Shown: positions 22,649 through 30,886 of the stretch, piece by piece
Numbering within the stretch: position 1 is the stretch's first letter
How the letters are laid out: every line of letters starts with the position of its first letter
Origin: Pseudomonadota bacterium
Lineage (GTDB): Bacteria > Pseudomonadota > Gammaproteobacteria > Steroidobacterales > Steroidobacteraceae
NCBI GenBank assembly: GCA_021826035.1
Contig: JAKBBE010000008.1
Coordinates: forward strand, 1 to 62,929
Direction of reading: 5' to 3'
Length of the DNA stretch: 62,929 nucleotides
The notes under the pieces: generated by a model
Told to the model about the DNA's origin: nothing
The model's input: only the letters and a program-made list of their open reading frames with translations
Database searches by the model: none
Program-made: the position numbers and the translations under genes

Positions 22649-24373
22649 ATGCTCATCGCCCTTAAGATCCGCGACTTCGCCATCATCGATGAACTCGAGC
22701 TCACCCTGCGCACGGGCCTGACGGTGCTCACGGGGGAGACCGGCGCCGGCAAATCCATCCTGGTCGATGCGCTGCAGCTGCTCGGCGGCGGCCGCGGCGG
22801 GGCGGAAATGATCCGCCACGGCGCCGAGCGGGCCGATCTCACCGCCACGTTCGACCTGCGCGGCGCGCCCGAGGAACTGAAGGCCTGGCTGGAGCGCCAG
22901 GCGCTCGAGGGCGATGAGCTCATCGTGCGCCGCGTGCTCGGCACCGACGGACGCTCGCGCGCCTGGCTCAACGGCCAGCCGGTGCCGGTGCAGCTGCTGC
23001 GCGAGGCGGCGGATCTGCTGATCGACATCCACGGCCAGCACGAATTCCAGTCACTCACCCGCGCGGCGCGCCAGCGCGAGCTGCTCGATGAGTTCGGTGC
23101 GCTCGCCGCCGAACTGAGCGCGGTCGAGACGGCCTACCGACACTGGCGCGAACGGCACAGCCGCGCCCGTGCGCTCGCCGCGGCGGCCGAGGATCGTGAT
23201 GCGCGACTCGATCTGCTGCGCCACCAGGTCACAGAACTGCGCGCACTCGAACTGCAGGCCGATGAGCTCCAGCGCCTCACCGAGGAGCGCACCCGCCTCG
23301 CGCACCGCGGCCGGTTGGCCGAGGCCGCCCAGGGGGCCCTCGGCCAGCTCTACCAGGATGAGCCGTACAACGCCCATGGGGCGATCGGGCGGGCGCTGCA
23401 GGCGCTGCGCGCCGCGGCGGCGATCGATGCGCAGCTCAGCCCGATGGTCACCCTGACACAGGATGCGCAGGTCAACGTGCGCGAGGCGGCCCGCGAGCTC
23501 GAGCGCTATGCGCAGAGCCTCGAGCTCGACACCACACGCCAGAACAGCGTCGAGAGCCGGCTCGCGGCGATCGAGGATCTCGCCCGCAAACATCGGGTGA
23601 GCCCCGCGCAGCTGCCGGCGCGCGCCGTGGAGCTCGCCGCGGAGCTCGAGCAGCTCGAGCGCGCCGAGCTCGACCTGAAGGCGCTGCGCGGGGAGCTCGA
23701 GGCGGCGCTCGCGCACTACCACCGGCAGGCCGCGGCGCTCACCGAGGCGCGGAGCGCAGCCGGCGGCGCACTGGCCAAGGCGGTGACGGCGCACATGCAG
23801 GCGCTGGGCATGGCCGGAGGCCGCTTCGAAGTCGCCCTGACGGCGCGCGCGGACGAGCCGGCGCCGCACGGCTCCGATGACGTTGAATTCCGCGTCAGCG
23901 CCAATCCCGGCCAGCCGGTGCGCGCCCTGGCGAAGGTTGCCTCCGGCGGGGAGCTCTCGCGACTGTCGCTCGCCGTCGAGGTCGCCAGCAGCGCGCGCGA
24001 GACGCGCTGCATGGTCTTCGATGAAGTCGACTCCGGGATCGGCGGGGCGGTCGCGGAGATCGTCGGACGGGAGCTGCGCGCGCTCGGGGAACGCGGCCAG
24101 GTGCTGTGCGTGACGCACCTGCCACAGGTGGCCTCACAGGGCCATCAACAGTTGCGGGTGGCCAAACACAGCGACGGGCGTGCCACGCACACCCGCCTGA
24201 CAGAGCTGCCCGAGACCGAGCGCATCGAGGAACTCGCGCGGATGCTCGGCGGGGTCGATGTCACCGTCACGGCGCGCGAGCACGCCCGCGAGATGCTCAG
24301 CGGCGCCGGCCGCGCCCCTGCGGGGGCGCACACGCCGGTGCGCCGGCCAAAGCGCGGCGCGCAGCGCCGCTGA
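22649..24373 (+). CDS. recN: DNA repair protein RecN
   Basis: RecN is an SMC-like ATPase used in double-strand break repair. The 574-aa protein has Walker A GETGAGKS (29-36), two long coiled-coil arms (about residues 160-230 and 320-380, rich in Leu/Glu/Arg), the ABC signature VASGGELSRLSLA and Walker B CMVFDEVDSGIGG. The Ala/Arg-rich C-terminus ends GAQRR. No LexA box was recognised upstream. It converges on fur, with the two stops 7 bp apart. Confidence 0.96.
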   Translation: MLIALKIRDFAIIDELELTLRTGLTVLTGETGAGKSILVDALQLLGGGRGGAEMIRHGAERADLTATFDLRGAPEELKAWLERQALEGDELIVRRVLGTDGRSRAWLNGQPVPVQLLREAADLLIDIHGQHEFQSLTRAARQRELLDEFGALAAELSAVETAYRHWRERHSRARALAAAAEDRDARLDLLRHQVTELRALELQADELQRLTEERTRLAHRGRLAEAAQGALGQLYQDEPYNAHGAIGRALQALRAAAAIDAQLSPMVTLTQDAQVNVREAARELERYAQSLELDTTRQNSVESRLAAIEDLARKHRVSPAQLPARAVELAAELEQLERAELDLKALRGELEAALAHYHRQAAALTEARSAAGGALAKAVTAHMQALGMAGGRFEVALTARADEPAPHGSDDVEFRVSANPGQPVRALAKVASGGELSRLSLAVEVASSARETRCMVFDEVDSGIGGAVAEIVGRELRALGERGQVLCVTHLPQVASQGHQQLRVAKHSDGRATHTRLTELPETERIEELARMLGGVDVTVTAREHAREMLSGAGRAPAGAHTPVRRPKRGAQRR

Positions 24374-24380
24374 GCGCCCC

Positions 24381-24815
24381 TCACGGGCGCGGCAGGCGCC
24401 GGTGCGGACAGGCCTCGCGCCGGCAGTGCCCGTAGAGAATCAACGAATGGTCGCGGATCTGGAACTGCAGCCGCTCGGCCACCGCGTTCTGACGCGCCTC
24501 GATACCCTCATCGACGAACTCCTCGACCTGGCCGCAGTCAAGACACACGATATGATCGTGGTGCGCACCCTGATTCAGCTCAAAGACCGCCATGCCGTCC
24601 TCGAAGTGATGGCGGGTCACGAGTCCGGCGGCCTCGAACTGGGTGAGGACCCGGTAGACGGTGGCAAGTCCGATGTCCTCGTGCGAGTCGAGCAGGCTGC
24701 GGTAGATGTCCTCGGCCGACAGGTGACGCGTCTGGCTGCCGGCGAGGATCTCGAGGATCTTCACTCGCGGCAACGTGACTTTCAGGCCGGCTTTACGCAG
24801 GTCCTTGCTTTCCAC
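24381..24815 (-). CDS. fur: Ferric uptake regulator Fur
   Basis: Fur is the Fe2+-dependent repressor of iron-uptake genes. The 144-aa protein has the N-terminal winged helix (TLPRVKILEILAG to GLATVYRVLTQFEAAGLV), the metal-binding GAHHDHIVCLDCGQVEEF and a second Cys pair in CRREACPH. The frame is open to 24890, but the family N-terminus (ESKDLRKAGLKVT) begins at a GTG at 24815. A GGAGG sequence precedes it by about 10 nt. It diverges from bamE, as is common in gammaproteobacteria. Confidence 0.95.
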   Translation of the reverse strand: MESKDLRKAGLKVTLPRVKILEILAGSQTRHLSAEDIYRSLLDSHEDIGLATVYRVLTQFEAAGLVTRHHFEDGMAVFELNQGAHHDHIVCLDCGQVEEFVDEGIEARQNAVAERLQFQIRDHSLILYGHCRREACPHRRLPRP

Positions 24816-24910
24816 GCGTTGCGATCCTCCGGATGTGTCCGCCGCAGGGAATCGCGGCGGTGCTTGCCCGATCAGGTATGATCGGCCCAATTATTGCCCA
24901 TCGGACCTCC

Positions 24911-25300
24911 ATGCGACCAGTTCAATTGACCTCTGCTGTGCGTCTCGCCGCCCTGCTCGCGGCGTTCTCGGGCCTGCTCGCCGGCTGCGTCTACCGCATG
25001 TCGATTCAGCAGGGCAACTATCTCGACGGCCATACCGTGCGGCAGCTGAAGGTGGGCATGACTCGGGTGCAGGTGCGCTATCTGCTCGGCACGCCGATGA
25101 TCCAGGACGTCTTTGATTCGGACCGCTGGGACTACGTCTACTACTTCAAGCGCGGCTACGTGCAGCGGCCGATCGAGAGCCGCGTGACCGTGTTCTTCCA
25201 CGACGGCAAGGTCAGCCGCTTCAAGCTGCTCGATGTGCCGAAGGGCCAGCCGATCGCCCCGGGACTGCTGCCCTCGCCGAAGAAATTCCCGCTGCTGTAA
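24911..25300 (+). CDS. bamE: Outer membrane protein assembly factor BamE
   Basis: BamE (SmpA) is a lipoprotein of the BAM complex that inserts beta-barrel proteins into the outer membrane. The 129-aa product has a signal peptide with lipobox LLAGC (Cys26), then the SmpA/OmlA fold with LDGHTVRQLKVGMTRVQVRYLLGTPM and the FDSDRWDYVYYFKRG segment. Lys and Pro dominate the tail. GGACC precedes the chosen ATG. It lies opposite fur across 95 bp. Confidence 0.93.
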   Translation: MRPVQLTSAVRLAALLAAFSGLLAGCVYRMSIQQGNYLDGHTVRQLKVGMTRVQVRYLLGTPMIQDVFDSDRWDYVYYFKRGYVQRPIESRVTVFFHDGKVSRFKLLDVPKGQPIAPGLLPSPKKFPLL

Positions 25301-25301
25301 C

Positions 25302-25592
25302 TCAGCGCCGCGCAGATCCGAGGCGCGCGCGCCGGCGCGCGCGCGGATCCTGCACGAGCGGCTGGTACAGTTCGATGCGATCCCCGTCGGCCGGTCGCGC
25401 ATCGCGTGCACACGGTTCACCGAAGATCCCGACCGGCGCGCTGTCCCAGGGAACCGGAACATCGGGCGCCGCGCGCCGCGCGGCGCTGAGTGCCGCAGCG
25501 ACATCGGCGTCCTGCTGCAGCTCCACCGGCCAGAGGAACTGGCGCTGCTCGGTGGCATAGGCCACCAGACAGCGCTTCAGCCCGCCGCTCAC
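25302..25592 (-). CDS. rnfH: RnfH family protein
   Basis: A 96-aa ubiquitin-like-fold protein (UPF0125/RnfH) of unclear role, usually next to ratA. Recognisable segments are [20 protein letters not shown] near the start, [14 protein letters not shown] in the middle and [19 protein letters not shown], which is the family's best-conserved motif. The start is a GTG at 25592 overlapping the ratA stop by 4 nt (GTGA), so translation is coupled. The C-terminus is short and Arg-rich. Both genes converge on bamE. Confidence 0.9.
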   Translation of the reverse strand: MSGGLKRCLVAYATEQRQFLWPVELQQDADVAAALSAARRAAPDVPVPWDSAPVGIFGEPCARDARPADGDRIELYQPLVQDPRARRRARLGSARR

Positions 25593-26038
25593 GGCGCGGC
25601 GAGCCCCTCGGTGAGCTGCAGATCGCGGCTGCGGGCGACGAATGCATCGACCAGCGACCCGACCGTCTCGGCGAAGATGCGCTCGAAGAGCACCGCGGAG
25701 AGGGTGTTCTTGAACTGGAAGCGCAGCATCAGCTCGACCTGCGTGCCTTCCCCGGCGGGTGTCAGGCGCCACTGCCCCTCGAGCGCACTGAACGGGCCGT
25801 CGACCAGACGCATGTGGATACGCCGGTACGGCTCGAGCGCGTTGCGGGTGGTGAAATCCCCGGTAAACGGCCCGCGACGCACGCCGATGCTGGCGACGAT
25901 CTCACTGTCGCTGCGCGAAAGCACCCGCGAGTGGGTGCACCACGGCAGGAACTGCGGATAGCTGTCGATGTCGTTGATCAGCGCGAACAGCCTGTTCGGC
26001 GGCATCTTGATGAGCGCCGAGCGCTTGACTTCTCGCAT
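25589..26038 (-). CDS. ratA: Type II toxin-antitoxin system RatA family protein / coenzyme Q-binding START protein
   Basis: A 149-aa SRPBCC/START-fold protein (COG2867). E. coli RatA was described as blocking 70S assembly, while homologues of Coq10 bind ubiquinone, so the role is not settled. Typical segments are [37 protein letters not shown] and [25 protein letters not shown]. Two ATGs are possible; 26038 is preferred because a GACAAT hexamer (preceded by TTGTCG at 18 bp) lies 7 nt upstream. It diverges from smpB. Confidence 0.92.
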   Translation of the reverse strand: MREVKRSALIKMPPNRLFALINDIDSYPQFLPWCTHSRVLSRSDSEIVASIGVRRGPFTGDFTTRNALEPYRRIHMRLVDGPFSALEGQWRLTPAGEGTQVELMLRFQFKNTLSAVLFERIFAETVGSLVDAFVARSRDLQLTEGLAAP

Positions 26039-26045
26039 GGGCGAC

Positions 26046-26075
26046 ATTGTCCCAGGATCGCCCCGGCACCGACAA
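26046..26075 (-). promoter_or_regulatory. Putative promoter of ratA-rnfH
   Basis: TTGTCG and GACAAT (26051-26046, minus strand) are separated by 18 bp. The -10 ends 7 nt before the ratA ATG at 26038, so a leaderless transcript is predicted. Confidence 0.5.
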
Positions 26076-26143
26076 GAGCCGCCGCCGCACCCGAGCGGCG
26101 TGCGCACGCTACAATGCGCGCCCCCGAGCGACCCGAAGAGCCG

Positions 26144-26614
26144 ATGCCTGCCAAGCCCGCCGCCCCCGCCCGACTCATCGCCGAGAACCGCAAAGCGCGC
26201 TACGAGTACTTCATCGAGGAGCGCTACGAGGCCGGTCTGGTGCTGCAGGGCTGGGAGGTCAAATCGATGCGCGCCGGTCGGGCGCAGCTGACCGAGTCCT
26301 ACGTCTACCTGCGCAACGGCGAGGCATTTCTCTTCGGCGCGCACTTCTCGCCCCTGGCGGCGACCTCCACGCACGTGCTGGCCGACCCGGCGCGCACGCG
26401 CAAGCTGCTGCTCAATCGCAGCGAGCTCAACGGCCTGATCGGCGCCGTCGAGCGGCGCGGCTACACCCTGATCCCGCTCGAGCTGCACTGGAAGAACGGA
26501 CGGGCCAAGCTCACCTTCGGACTCGCCAAGGGCAAGAAGCAGCACGATAAGCGCGCCACGGAAAAGGACCGCGACTGGGAGCGCGACAAGGCGCGCCTGC
26601 TGCGCCGCGGCTGA
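26144..26614 (+). CDS. smpB: SsrA-binding protein SmpB
   Basis: SmpB carries tmRNA into stalled ribosomes. The 156-aa protein has the conserved [20 protein letters not shown] start, [21 protein letters not shown], the HFSPL element and the C-terminal Lys-rich tail [28 protein letters not shown] that mimics mRNA in the A site. The ATG at 26144 gives the family-length product; the frame is open further upstream. The ssrA gene follows about 105 bp downstream, a common pairing. Confidence 0.96.
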   Translation: MPAKPAAPARLIAENRKARYEYFIEERYEAGLVLQGWEVKSMRAGRAQLTESYVYLRNGEAFLFGAHFSPLAATSTHVLADPARTRKLLLNRSELNGLIGAVERRGYTLIPLELHWKNGRAKLTFGLAKGKKQHDKRATEKDRDWERDKARLLRRG

Positions 26615-26635
26615 GACGTCCGGCCCGAAACTGTT

Positions 26636-26641
26636 TATAAT
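26636..26641 (+). promoter_or_regulatory. TATAAT -10 element upstream of ssrA
   Basis: A consensus TATAAT lies 78 bp before the mature tmRNA 5' end. No good -35 is visible, and the start of the pre-tmRNA could be closer to the RNA, so assignment is tentative. Confidence 0.35.
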
Positions 26642-26719
26642 GACAGTCTGCGCGGTGCACGCGCGCCGCTGTGCAGAACGCGCGCCGACGCGTATGCTTA
26701 TGCGCGACAGATCTCTCTT

Positions 26720-27072
26720 GGGGGCGACCGGTTTCGACGTGGGTTGCGAACCTTCAGAGGCGTACCGAGGCGCAGTGCCCTCGTAAATCTCGCTGCAAAA
26801 CTATAGTTGCCAACGACGACAACTTCGCTCTCGCCGCCTAACCGCGGCTGACCTTCGACCGGTCCGTGCCTGTGCGGCCGACTCGGGGGACGCGTTCACA
26901 GGCTCGCGATCCGGTGTGCGACGGGCCGGATCGTTAAGAGTCACCGTCCGCTGGCGCTTCGTCTTCCCTGCCCCTCGGGTAGCGCGGCGCGAGAACTAAA
27001 GAGCGGGCTACGTACGTAGAGCCTGAAGTCTAGGACTTGCGGACGGGGGTTCGATTCCCCCCGCCTCCACCA
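26720..27072 (+). ncRNA. ssrA: Transfer-messenger RNA (tmRNA)
   Basis: tmRNA rescues stalled ribosomes and tags the nascent peptide for proteolysis. The 5' end GGGGGCG pairs with CGCCTCC before A-CCA at 27069-27072 (one G-U pair), and the T-arm GGGTTCGATTCCC is intact, so this is a one-piece tmRNA. The resume codon is GCC at 26809 and the tag reads ANDDNFALAA followed by TAA (26839-26841). The C-terminal ALAA is the degron for ClpXP-type proteases. It is close to smpB. I see no integrase or repeated 3' end that would mark an integrated element here. Confidence 0.97.
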
Positions 27073-27079
27073 CTTCCCC

Positions 27080-27101
27080 GCCCCGCCGCATGCGGCGGGG
27101 C
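27080..27101 (+). terminator. GC-rich hairpin after ssrA
   Basis: A perfect palindrome with arms GCCCCGCCGC / GCGGCGGGGC starts 8 nt after the tmRNA CCA. No T-run follows, so it is a weak candidate for an intrinsic terminator, though it is correctly placed. Confidence 0.5.
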
Positions 27102-27343
27102 CGAGCCGCGGCGCGCACGCGCGCCCATGAGCCTGACGTCTCCAACAAACATCAACTCACGCGCACTGCGCGGGGCTGGCGCGTTTCGCGCGCGCGACAA
27201 AATGCGTTAAGCTTCACCCTGATCAGCGTGTTAGATGGAGTGCGCGATCTGTCGCCACGCGGCGACAATGGGCCGGTGTTATGCCGCAGCCGAAGCCCCC
27301 GACTGCCGCTGTGGCGTCGAACGACAGGCCCCGCGAGAAACTG

Positions 27344-28906
27344 GTGACAATAAAGAATCGGATATCCTTCGTCGCGTTTCTGACGCTTGCCCCCTTCGCC
27401 TGCGCCCTCGGTCGTGCCGCCGCGCCAGCCCGATACGCCCCGCCACCGACGCGCCCGTTCACATTCGCCGCCGTCGAGCGCCTGGCGGCGCTGCGCGCCG
27501 AGCACCCCTACCACGTGCACTCCACGCCGCTGCCGAACGTGCTGCGCCGATTGAGCTACGCGCAGTATCACCAAATCCACTTCCGCCCCGCCGATGCGCT
27601 CTGGCGCGGTCATTCGCGGTTCGAGGTGCAGTTCTATCACCGTGGCTTCGCGTTCACGCGCGAGGTGAAGATCTTCACGGTCAGCCCCTCTGGCGTGCGG
27701 GCGGTGCGCTACAGCCCCTCGATGTTCGAGTTCCCGCGCTTCCTAGGCGGGCTGCGTCTGTCCGATCAGCTCGGCTTCGCCGGCCTCTCGGTACGCTTTC
27801 CGCTCGAGCGCCCCGGGCACCCGCGCAGCGTGCTCGCCTTCCTCGGCGCGAGCTACTTTCGCGTCCTTGGCCGTAACCAGACCCAGGGGATCACGGCGCG
27901 CGGACTGGCCGTCAACACCGCCACCACCGGCGGGGAGCAGATCCCCTACTTCACGCACTTCTGGCTGCGCGAGCCGATGCCCAAGGCGCGCACCATGACG
28001 ATCTACGCGCTGCTCGACAGTCCGAGCGTCGCCGGGGCCTACCGCTTCGTGGTGCGGCCCGGGAACATCACCCAGGTCACGGTGAGCGCGGTGCTCTACC
28101 CGCGCCACCGCATCGCCAAACTCGGCATCGCGCCGCTCACCTCGATGTTCCTCTACGGCCGCAACTCCGCACGCCGGCGCTTGGCGAACTGGCGCCCGCA
28201 GGTGCACGACAGCGACGGCTTGATGATGCACACCGGCGGCGGGGAGTGGCTGTGGCGTCCGCTGCACAATCCGCTGCGCCTGCAGGTCAATCGCTTCATG
28301 GACGAGAACCCCAAGGGCTTCGGACTGATCCAGCGCGACCGGCGCTTCGCCGACTACGAGGACCCTGCGGCGCGCTACGAGAGCCGTCCGAGCTACTGGG
28401 TACAGCCGCTCGGGCACTGGGGCCGCGGCGGGGTCGAGCTGGTCGAGATCCCCAGCGAGGCGGACATCGACTACAACATCGACTCGTACTGGGTGCCGAG
28501 CGCCCCGGTGCGCGCCGGCCAGCCGCTCGCCTTCTCCTACGTCCTCTCGGCCTACCTGCACTCCGGGGAGCGCTGGCCGCCGGGCGGGCGCGTGGTGGCG
28601 ACGCGGATCGCGCCGGTGGTGCGCGCCGGCCAGCCGGTGAGCGGCGAGCGCCAGATGCTGATCGATTTCGCCGGCGAGGATCTGCACAGCCTGCGCGCCA
28701 GTCAGCCCGTGCGCGCCGTGGTGAGCGGGCTCGGGGTCCGCATCTTCGACGTCCAGACCGAGCGACTGCCCGAGAACGGGCACTGGCGGGTGCGCTTCAG
28801 GGTGCAGCCGACCGGCGGGCGGGCGGTCGACCTGCGCTGCTACCTCGAGCTCTACGGCGCACCGCTCAGTGAGACCTGGACCTATCAGTGGACGCCCGGA
28901 TCGTGA
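27344..28906 (+). CDS. opgG: Glucan biosynthesis protein G (periplasmic)
   Basis: OpgG/MdoG family protein acting in the periplasm on osmoregulated periplasmic glucans. Members of this family are GH186-type beta-1,2-glucan enzymes. The product is 520 aa from a GTG at 27344, with a Sec-type signal peptide (ISFVAFLTLAPFACALGRAAA), or 541 aa from ATG 27281. Family landmarks are YHQIHFRPADALWRG, GASYFRVLG, the conserved PQVHDSDGLMMHTGGGEWLWRPL and NPKGFGLIQRDRRFADYED. It overlaps opgH. Its paralogue opgD lies just after opgH. Confidence 0.9.
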   Translation: MTIKNRISFVAFLTLAPFACALGRAAAPARYAPPPTRPFTFAAVERLAALRAEHPYHVHSTPLPNVLRRLSYAQYHQIHFRPADALWRGHSRFEVQFYHRGFAFTREVKIFTVSPSGVRAVRYSPSMFEFPRFLGGLRLSDQLGFAGLSVRFPLERPGHPRSVLAFLGASYFRVLGRNQTQGITARGLAVNTATTGGEQIPYFTHFWLREPMPKARTMTIYALLDSPSVAGAYRFVVRPGNITQVTVSAVLYPRHRIAKLGIAPLTSMFLYGRNSARRRLANWRPQVHDSDGLMMHTGGGEWLWRPLHNPLRLQVNRFMDENPKGFGLIQRDRRFADYEDPAARYESRPSYWVQPLGHWGRGGVELVEIPSEADIDYNIDSYWVPSAPVRAGQPLAFSYVLSAYLHSGERWPPGGRVVATRIAPVVRAGQPVSGERQMLIDFAGEDLHSLRASQPVRAVVSGLGVRIFDVQTERLPENGHWRVRFRVQPTGGRAVDLRCYLELYGAPLSETWTYQWTPGS

Positions 28907-30876
28907 CCCCCCGCGGCGACTGGCTACGGCCACAGGCGCGGCGGCGGCGCACCGTTTTTTTCAGCCTGACGGTGCTGACGGCGATCGTCGCGACCACCAT
29001 GATGTGGGACATCCTGGCGGCGAACGGCCTGAACGCGCTCGACCGCGCCGGACTCGTGCTCTTTTTCATCCTGTTCCTGTGGCTCGCCAGCTCGTTCTGG
29101 ACCGCGGTGGCGGGCTTCGCAGTCCGTTGGCGCGGCGGGGACCGCGCGCAGATCGCCGAGCGCTGGCGCGCCGTGGCACCGCTGCGCGGGCGGACCGCGG
29201 TGATCATGCCCATCTACAACGAGGACACCACGCGGGTGGCGGCCGGACTGGAGGTGATCTGGTCGTCGCTGCAGGCACTGGCGGAGCAGTCCGCGTTCGA
29301 CCTGTTCATTCTCTCCGACACGCGCAAACGCGACATCGGCCTCGCCGAGGAGGCCGCCTGGCGCGATCTGGTGACCCGCCATAACGCGCGCGGGCGCATC
29401 TTCTATCGGCGCCGGCCGGAGAACATCGCGCGCAAGGCCGGCAACATCGCCGACTTCGTCAACCACTGGGGCGGCGCCTACGATTACGCCGTCGTCCTCG
29501 ATGCCGACAGCATCATGTCGGGTGTGACCATCCTCGAGATGGCCCGGCTGATGGACGCCAACCCGCGCACCGGCATCATCCAGGCGTTGCCGCTGCCGGC
29601 GGGCCGCGACACGCTGTTCGCGCGCCTGATCCAGTTCGCCGCGCGTCTGAGCAGCCCGATGCTCTCGAGCGGCCTGGCCTACTGGCAGCTCGGGGAGAGC
29701 AATTACTGGGGCCACAACGCGATCATCCGGCTCAAAGCCTTCGCCGCCCACTGCGGCCTGCCGCACCTGCCCGGTTCGGCACCCCTTGGCGGGGAGATCC
29801 TCAGTCACGATTTCGTCGAGGCGGCCTTCATGCGCCGCGCAGGCTACGAGGTCTGGCTGCTGCCGATCGAGCACGGCAGCTGGGAGGAGATTCCCTCCAA
29901 CGTGGTCGATTACGCGGCCCGCGACCGGCGCTGGGCGCAGGGCAACATCCAGCACCTCGGGCTGCTGCCGGCGCGCGGCTTGTATTGGCTGAACCGCATC
30001 CACCTCATTGGCGGGGTGCTGTCCTATCTGGCCTCGCCACTGTGGCTGCTGATGCTGCTGCTCAGCTCCACCGTGGTGATCCTGCAGGCCATCCACGGCC
30101 ACCAGTACTTCCTGCCCGGCCAGCACGGTCTGTTCCCAAACTGGCCGCATTACCGCGACGGGGAGATCGCCGCGCTGCTGTCGCTCACGGCCGTGGCGCT
30201 GTTCGGTCCGAAAATCCTCGCCGTCGTGCTCACGGTGCGCGATCCGAAGTTGCGCCGCGGTTTCGGCGGCGCCTCACGGGTCTGCTGGAGCCTGCTCATC
30301 GAGCAGCTCTTCAGCGTCCTGCTCGCCCCGGCGATGATGCTGTTCCACACCGCCTTCGTGGTGAGCACGCTTGCCGGCAAGCCCGTCTCCTGGCACGCCC
30401 AGGAGCGCGGCGATCGCGGCATCGGCTTCCTCGAGGCGTTGCGCCGCCACGCCTGGCACGTACTGATCGGACTCACCTGGGGCGCTCTGATCCTGCGGTT
30501 CGCTCCACACTACATAGGCTGGCTGCTGCCGGTGATCATCGGCATGGTGCTTTCGGTGCCGATCACCATGTTCACCAGCCGCATCGCCCCGGCCTACTGG
30601 CTGCGCCGGCATCGGCTGCTGCTGACGCCGGAGGAGACCGACCCGCCGGCGGAACTGCGCGCGCTGCAGACCTGTCTCATCCACCATACGCCGCCGGCAC
30701 GCCCTGCGCTCGGCGAAGCCGCAGCGGCGCGCGAGCTGCTGCGCGACCTGGAACATCGCGTACCGGCACATGTGCCGCTCGCAATGAAGGCACAGCCTCT
30801 GCATTACGTCGCCGGAGCGCATCGCGCCGGCGATGCGCAGCGGCGACGCTGGCTGACCCCCTGGCGCAAGAGCTGA
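28888..30876 (+). CDS. opgH: Glucans biosynthesis glucosyltransferase H
   Basis: OpgH/MdoH is the inner-membrane GT2 enzyme that polymerises glucose from UDP-glucose into the beta-glucan backbone. The 662-aa protein has two N-terminal helices (about 24-75), a cytoplasmic GT2 domain with IMPIYNED, VLDADSIMSG and DRRWAQGN (the Q/RxxRW-type site), and several C-terminal membrane helices (about 370-570). The start is GTG at 28888; a GTG at 28903 overlapping the opgG stop as GTGA is an equally reasonable start. It is translationally coupled to opgG. Confidence 0.93.
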   Translation: MDARIVTPRGDWLRPQARRRRTVFFSLTVLTAIVATTMMWDILAANGLNALDRAGLVLFFILFLWLASSFWTAVAGFAVRWRGGDRAQIAERWRAVAPLRGRTAVIMPIYNEDTTRVAAGLEVIWSSLQALAEQSAFDLFILSDTRKRDIGLAEEAAWRDLVTRHNARGRIFYRRRPENIARKAGNIADFVNHWGGAYDYAVVLDADSIMSGVTILEMARLMDANPRTGIIQALPLPAGRDTLFARLIQFAARLSSPMLSSGLAYWQLGESNYWGHNAIIRLKAFAAHCGLPHLPGSAPLGGEILSHDFVEAAFMRRAGYEVWLLPIEHGSWEEIPSNVVDYAARDRRWAQGNIQHLGLLPARGLYWLNRIHLIGGVLSYLASPLWLLMLLLSSTVVILQAIHGHQYFLPGQHGLFPNWPHYRDGEIAALLSLTAVALFGPKILAVVLTVRDPKLRRGFGGASRVCWSLLIEQLFSVLLAPAMMLFHTAFVVSTLAGKPVSWHAQERGDRGIGFLEALRRHAWHVLIGLTWGALILRFAPHYIGWLLPVIIGMVLSVPITMFTSRIAPAYWLRRHRLLLTPEETDPPAELRALQTCLIHHTPPARPALGEAAAARELLRDLEHRVPAHVPLAMKAQPLHYVAGAHRAGDAQRRRWLTPWRKS

Positions 30877-30886
30877 GGACCCACTG

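Noticed and set aside
26720..27072. tmRNA 3' end as an integration site of a mobile element
   Set aside because: tmRNA genes are common attachment sites, but there is no integrase, no repeated 3' end and no foreign-looking gene downstream.
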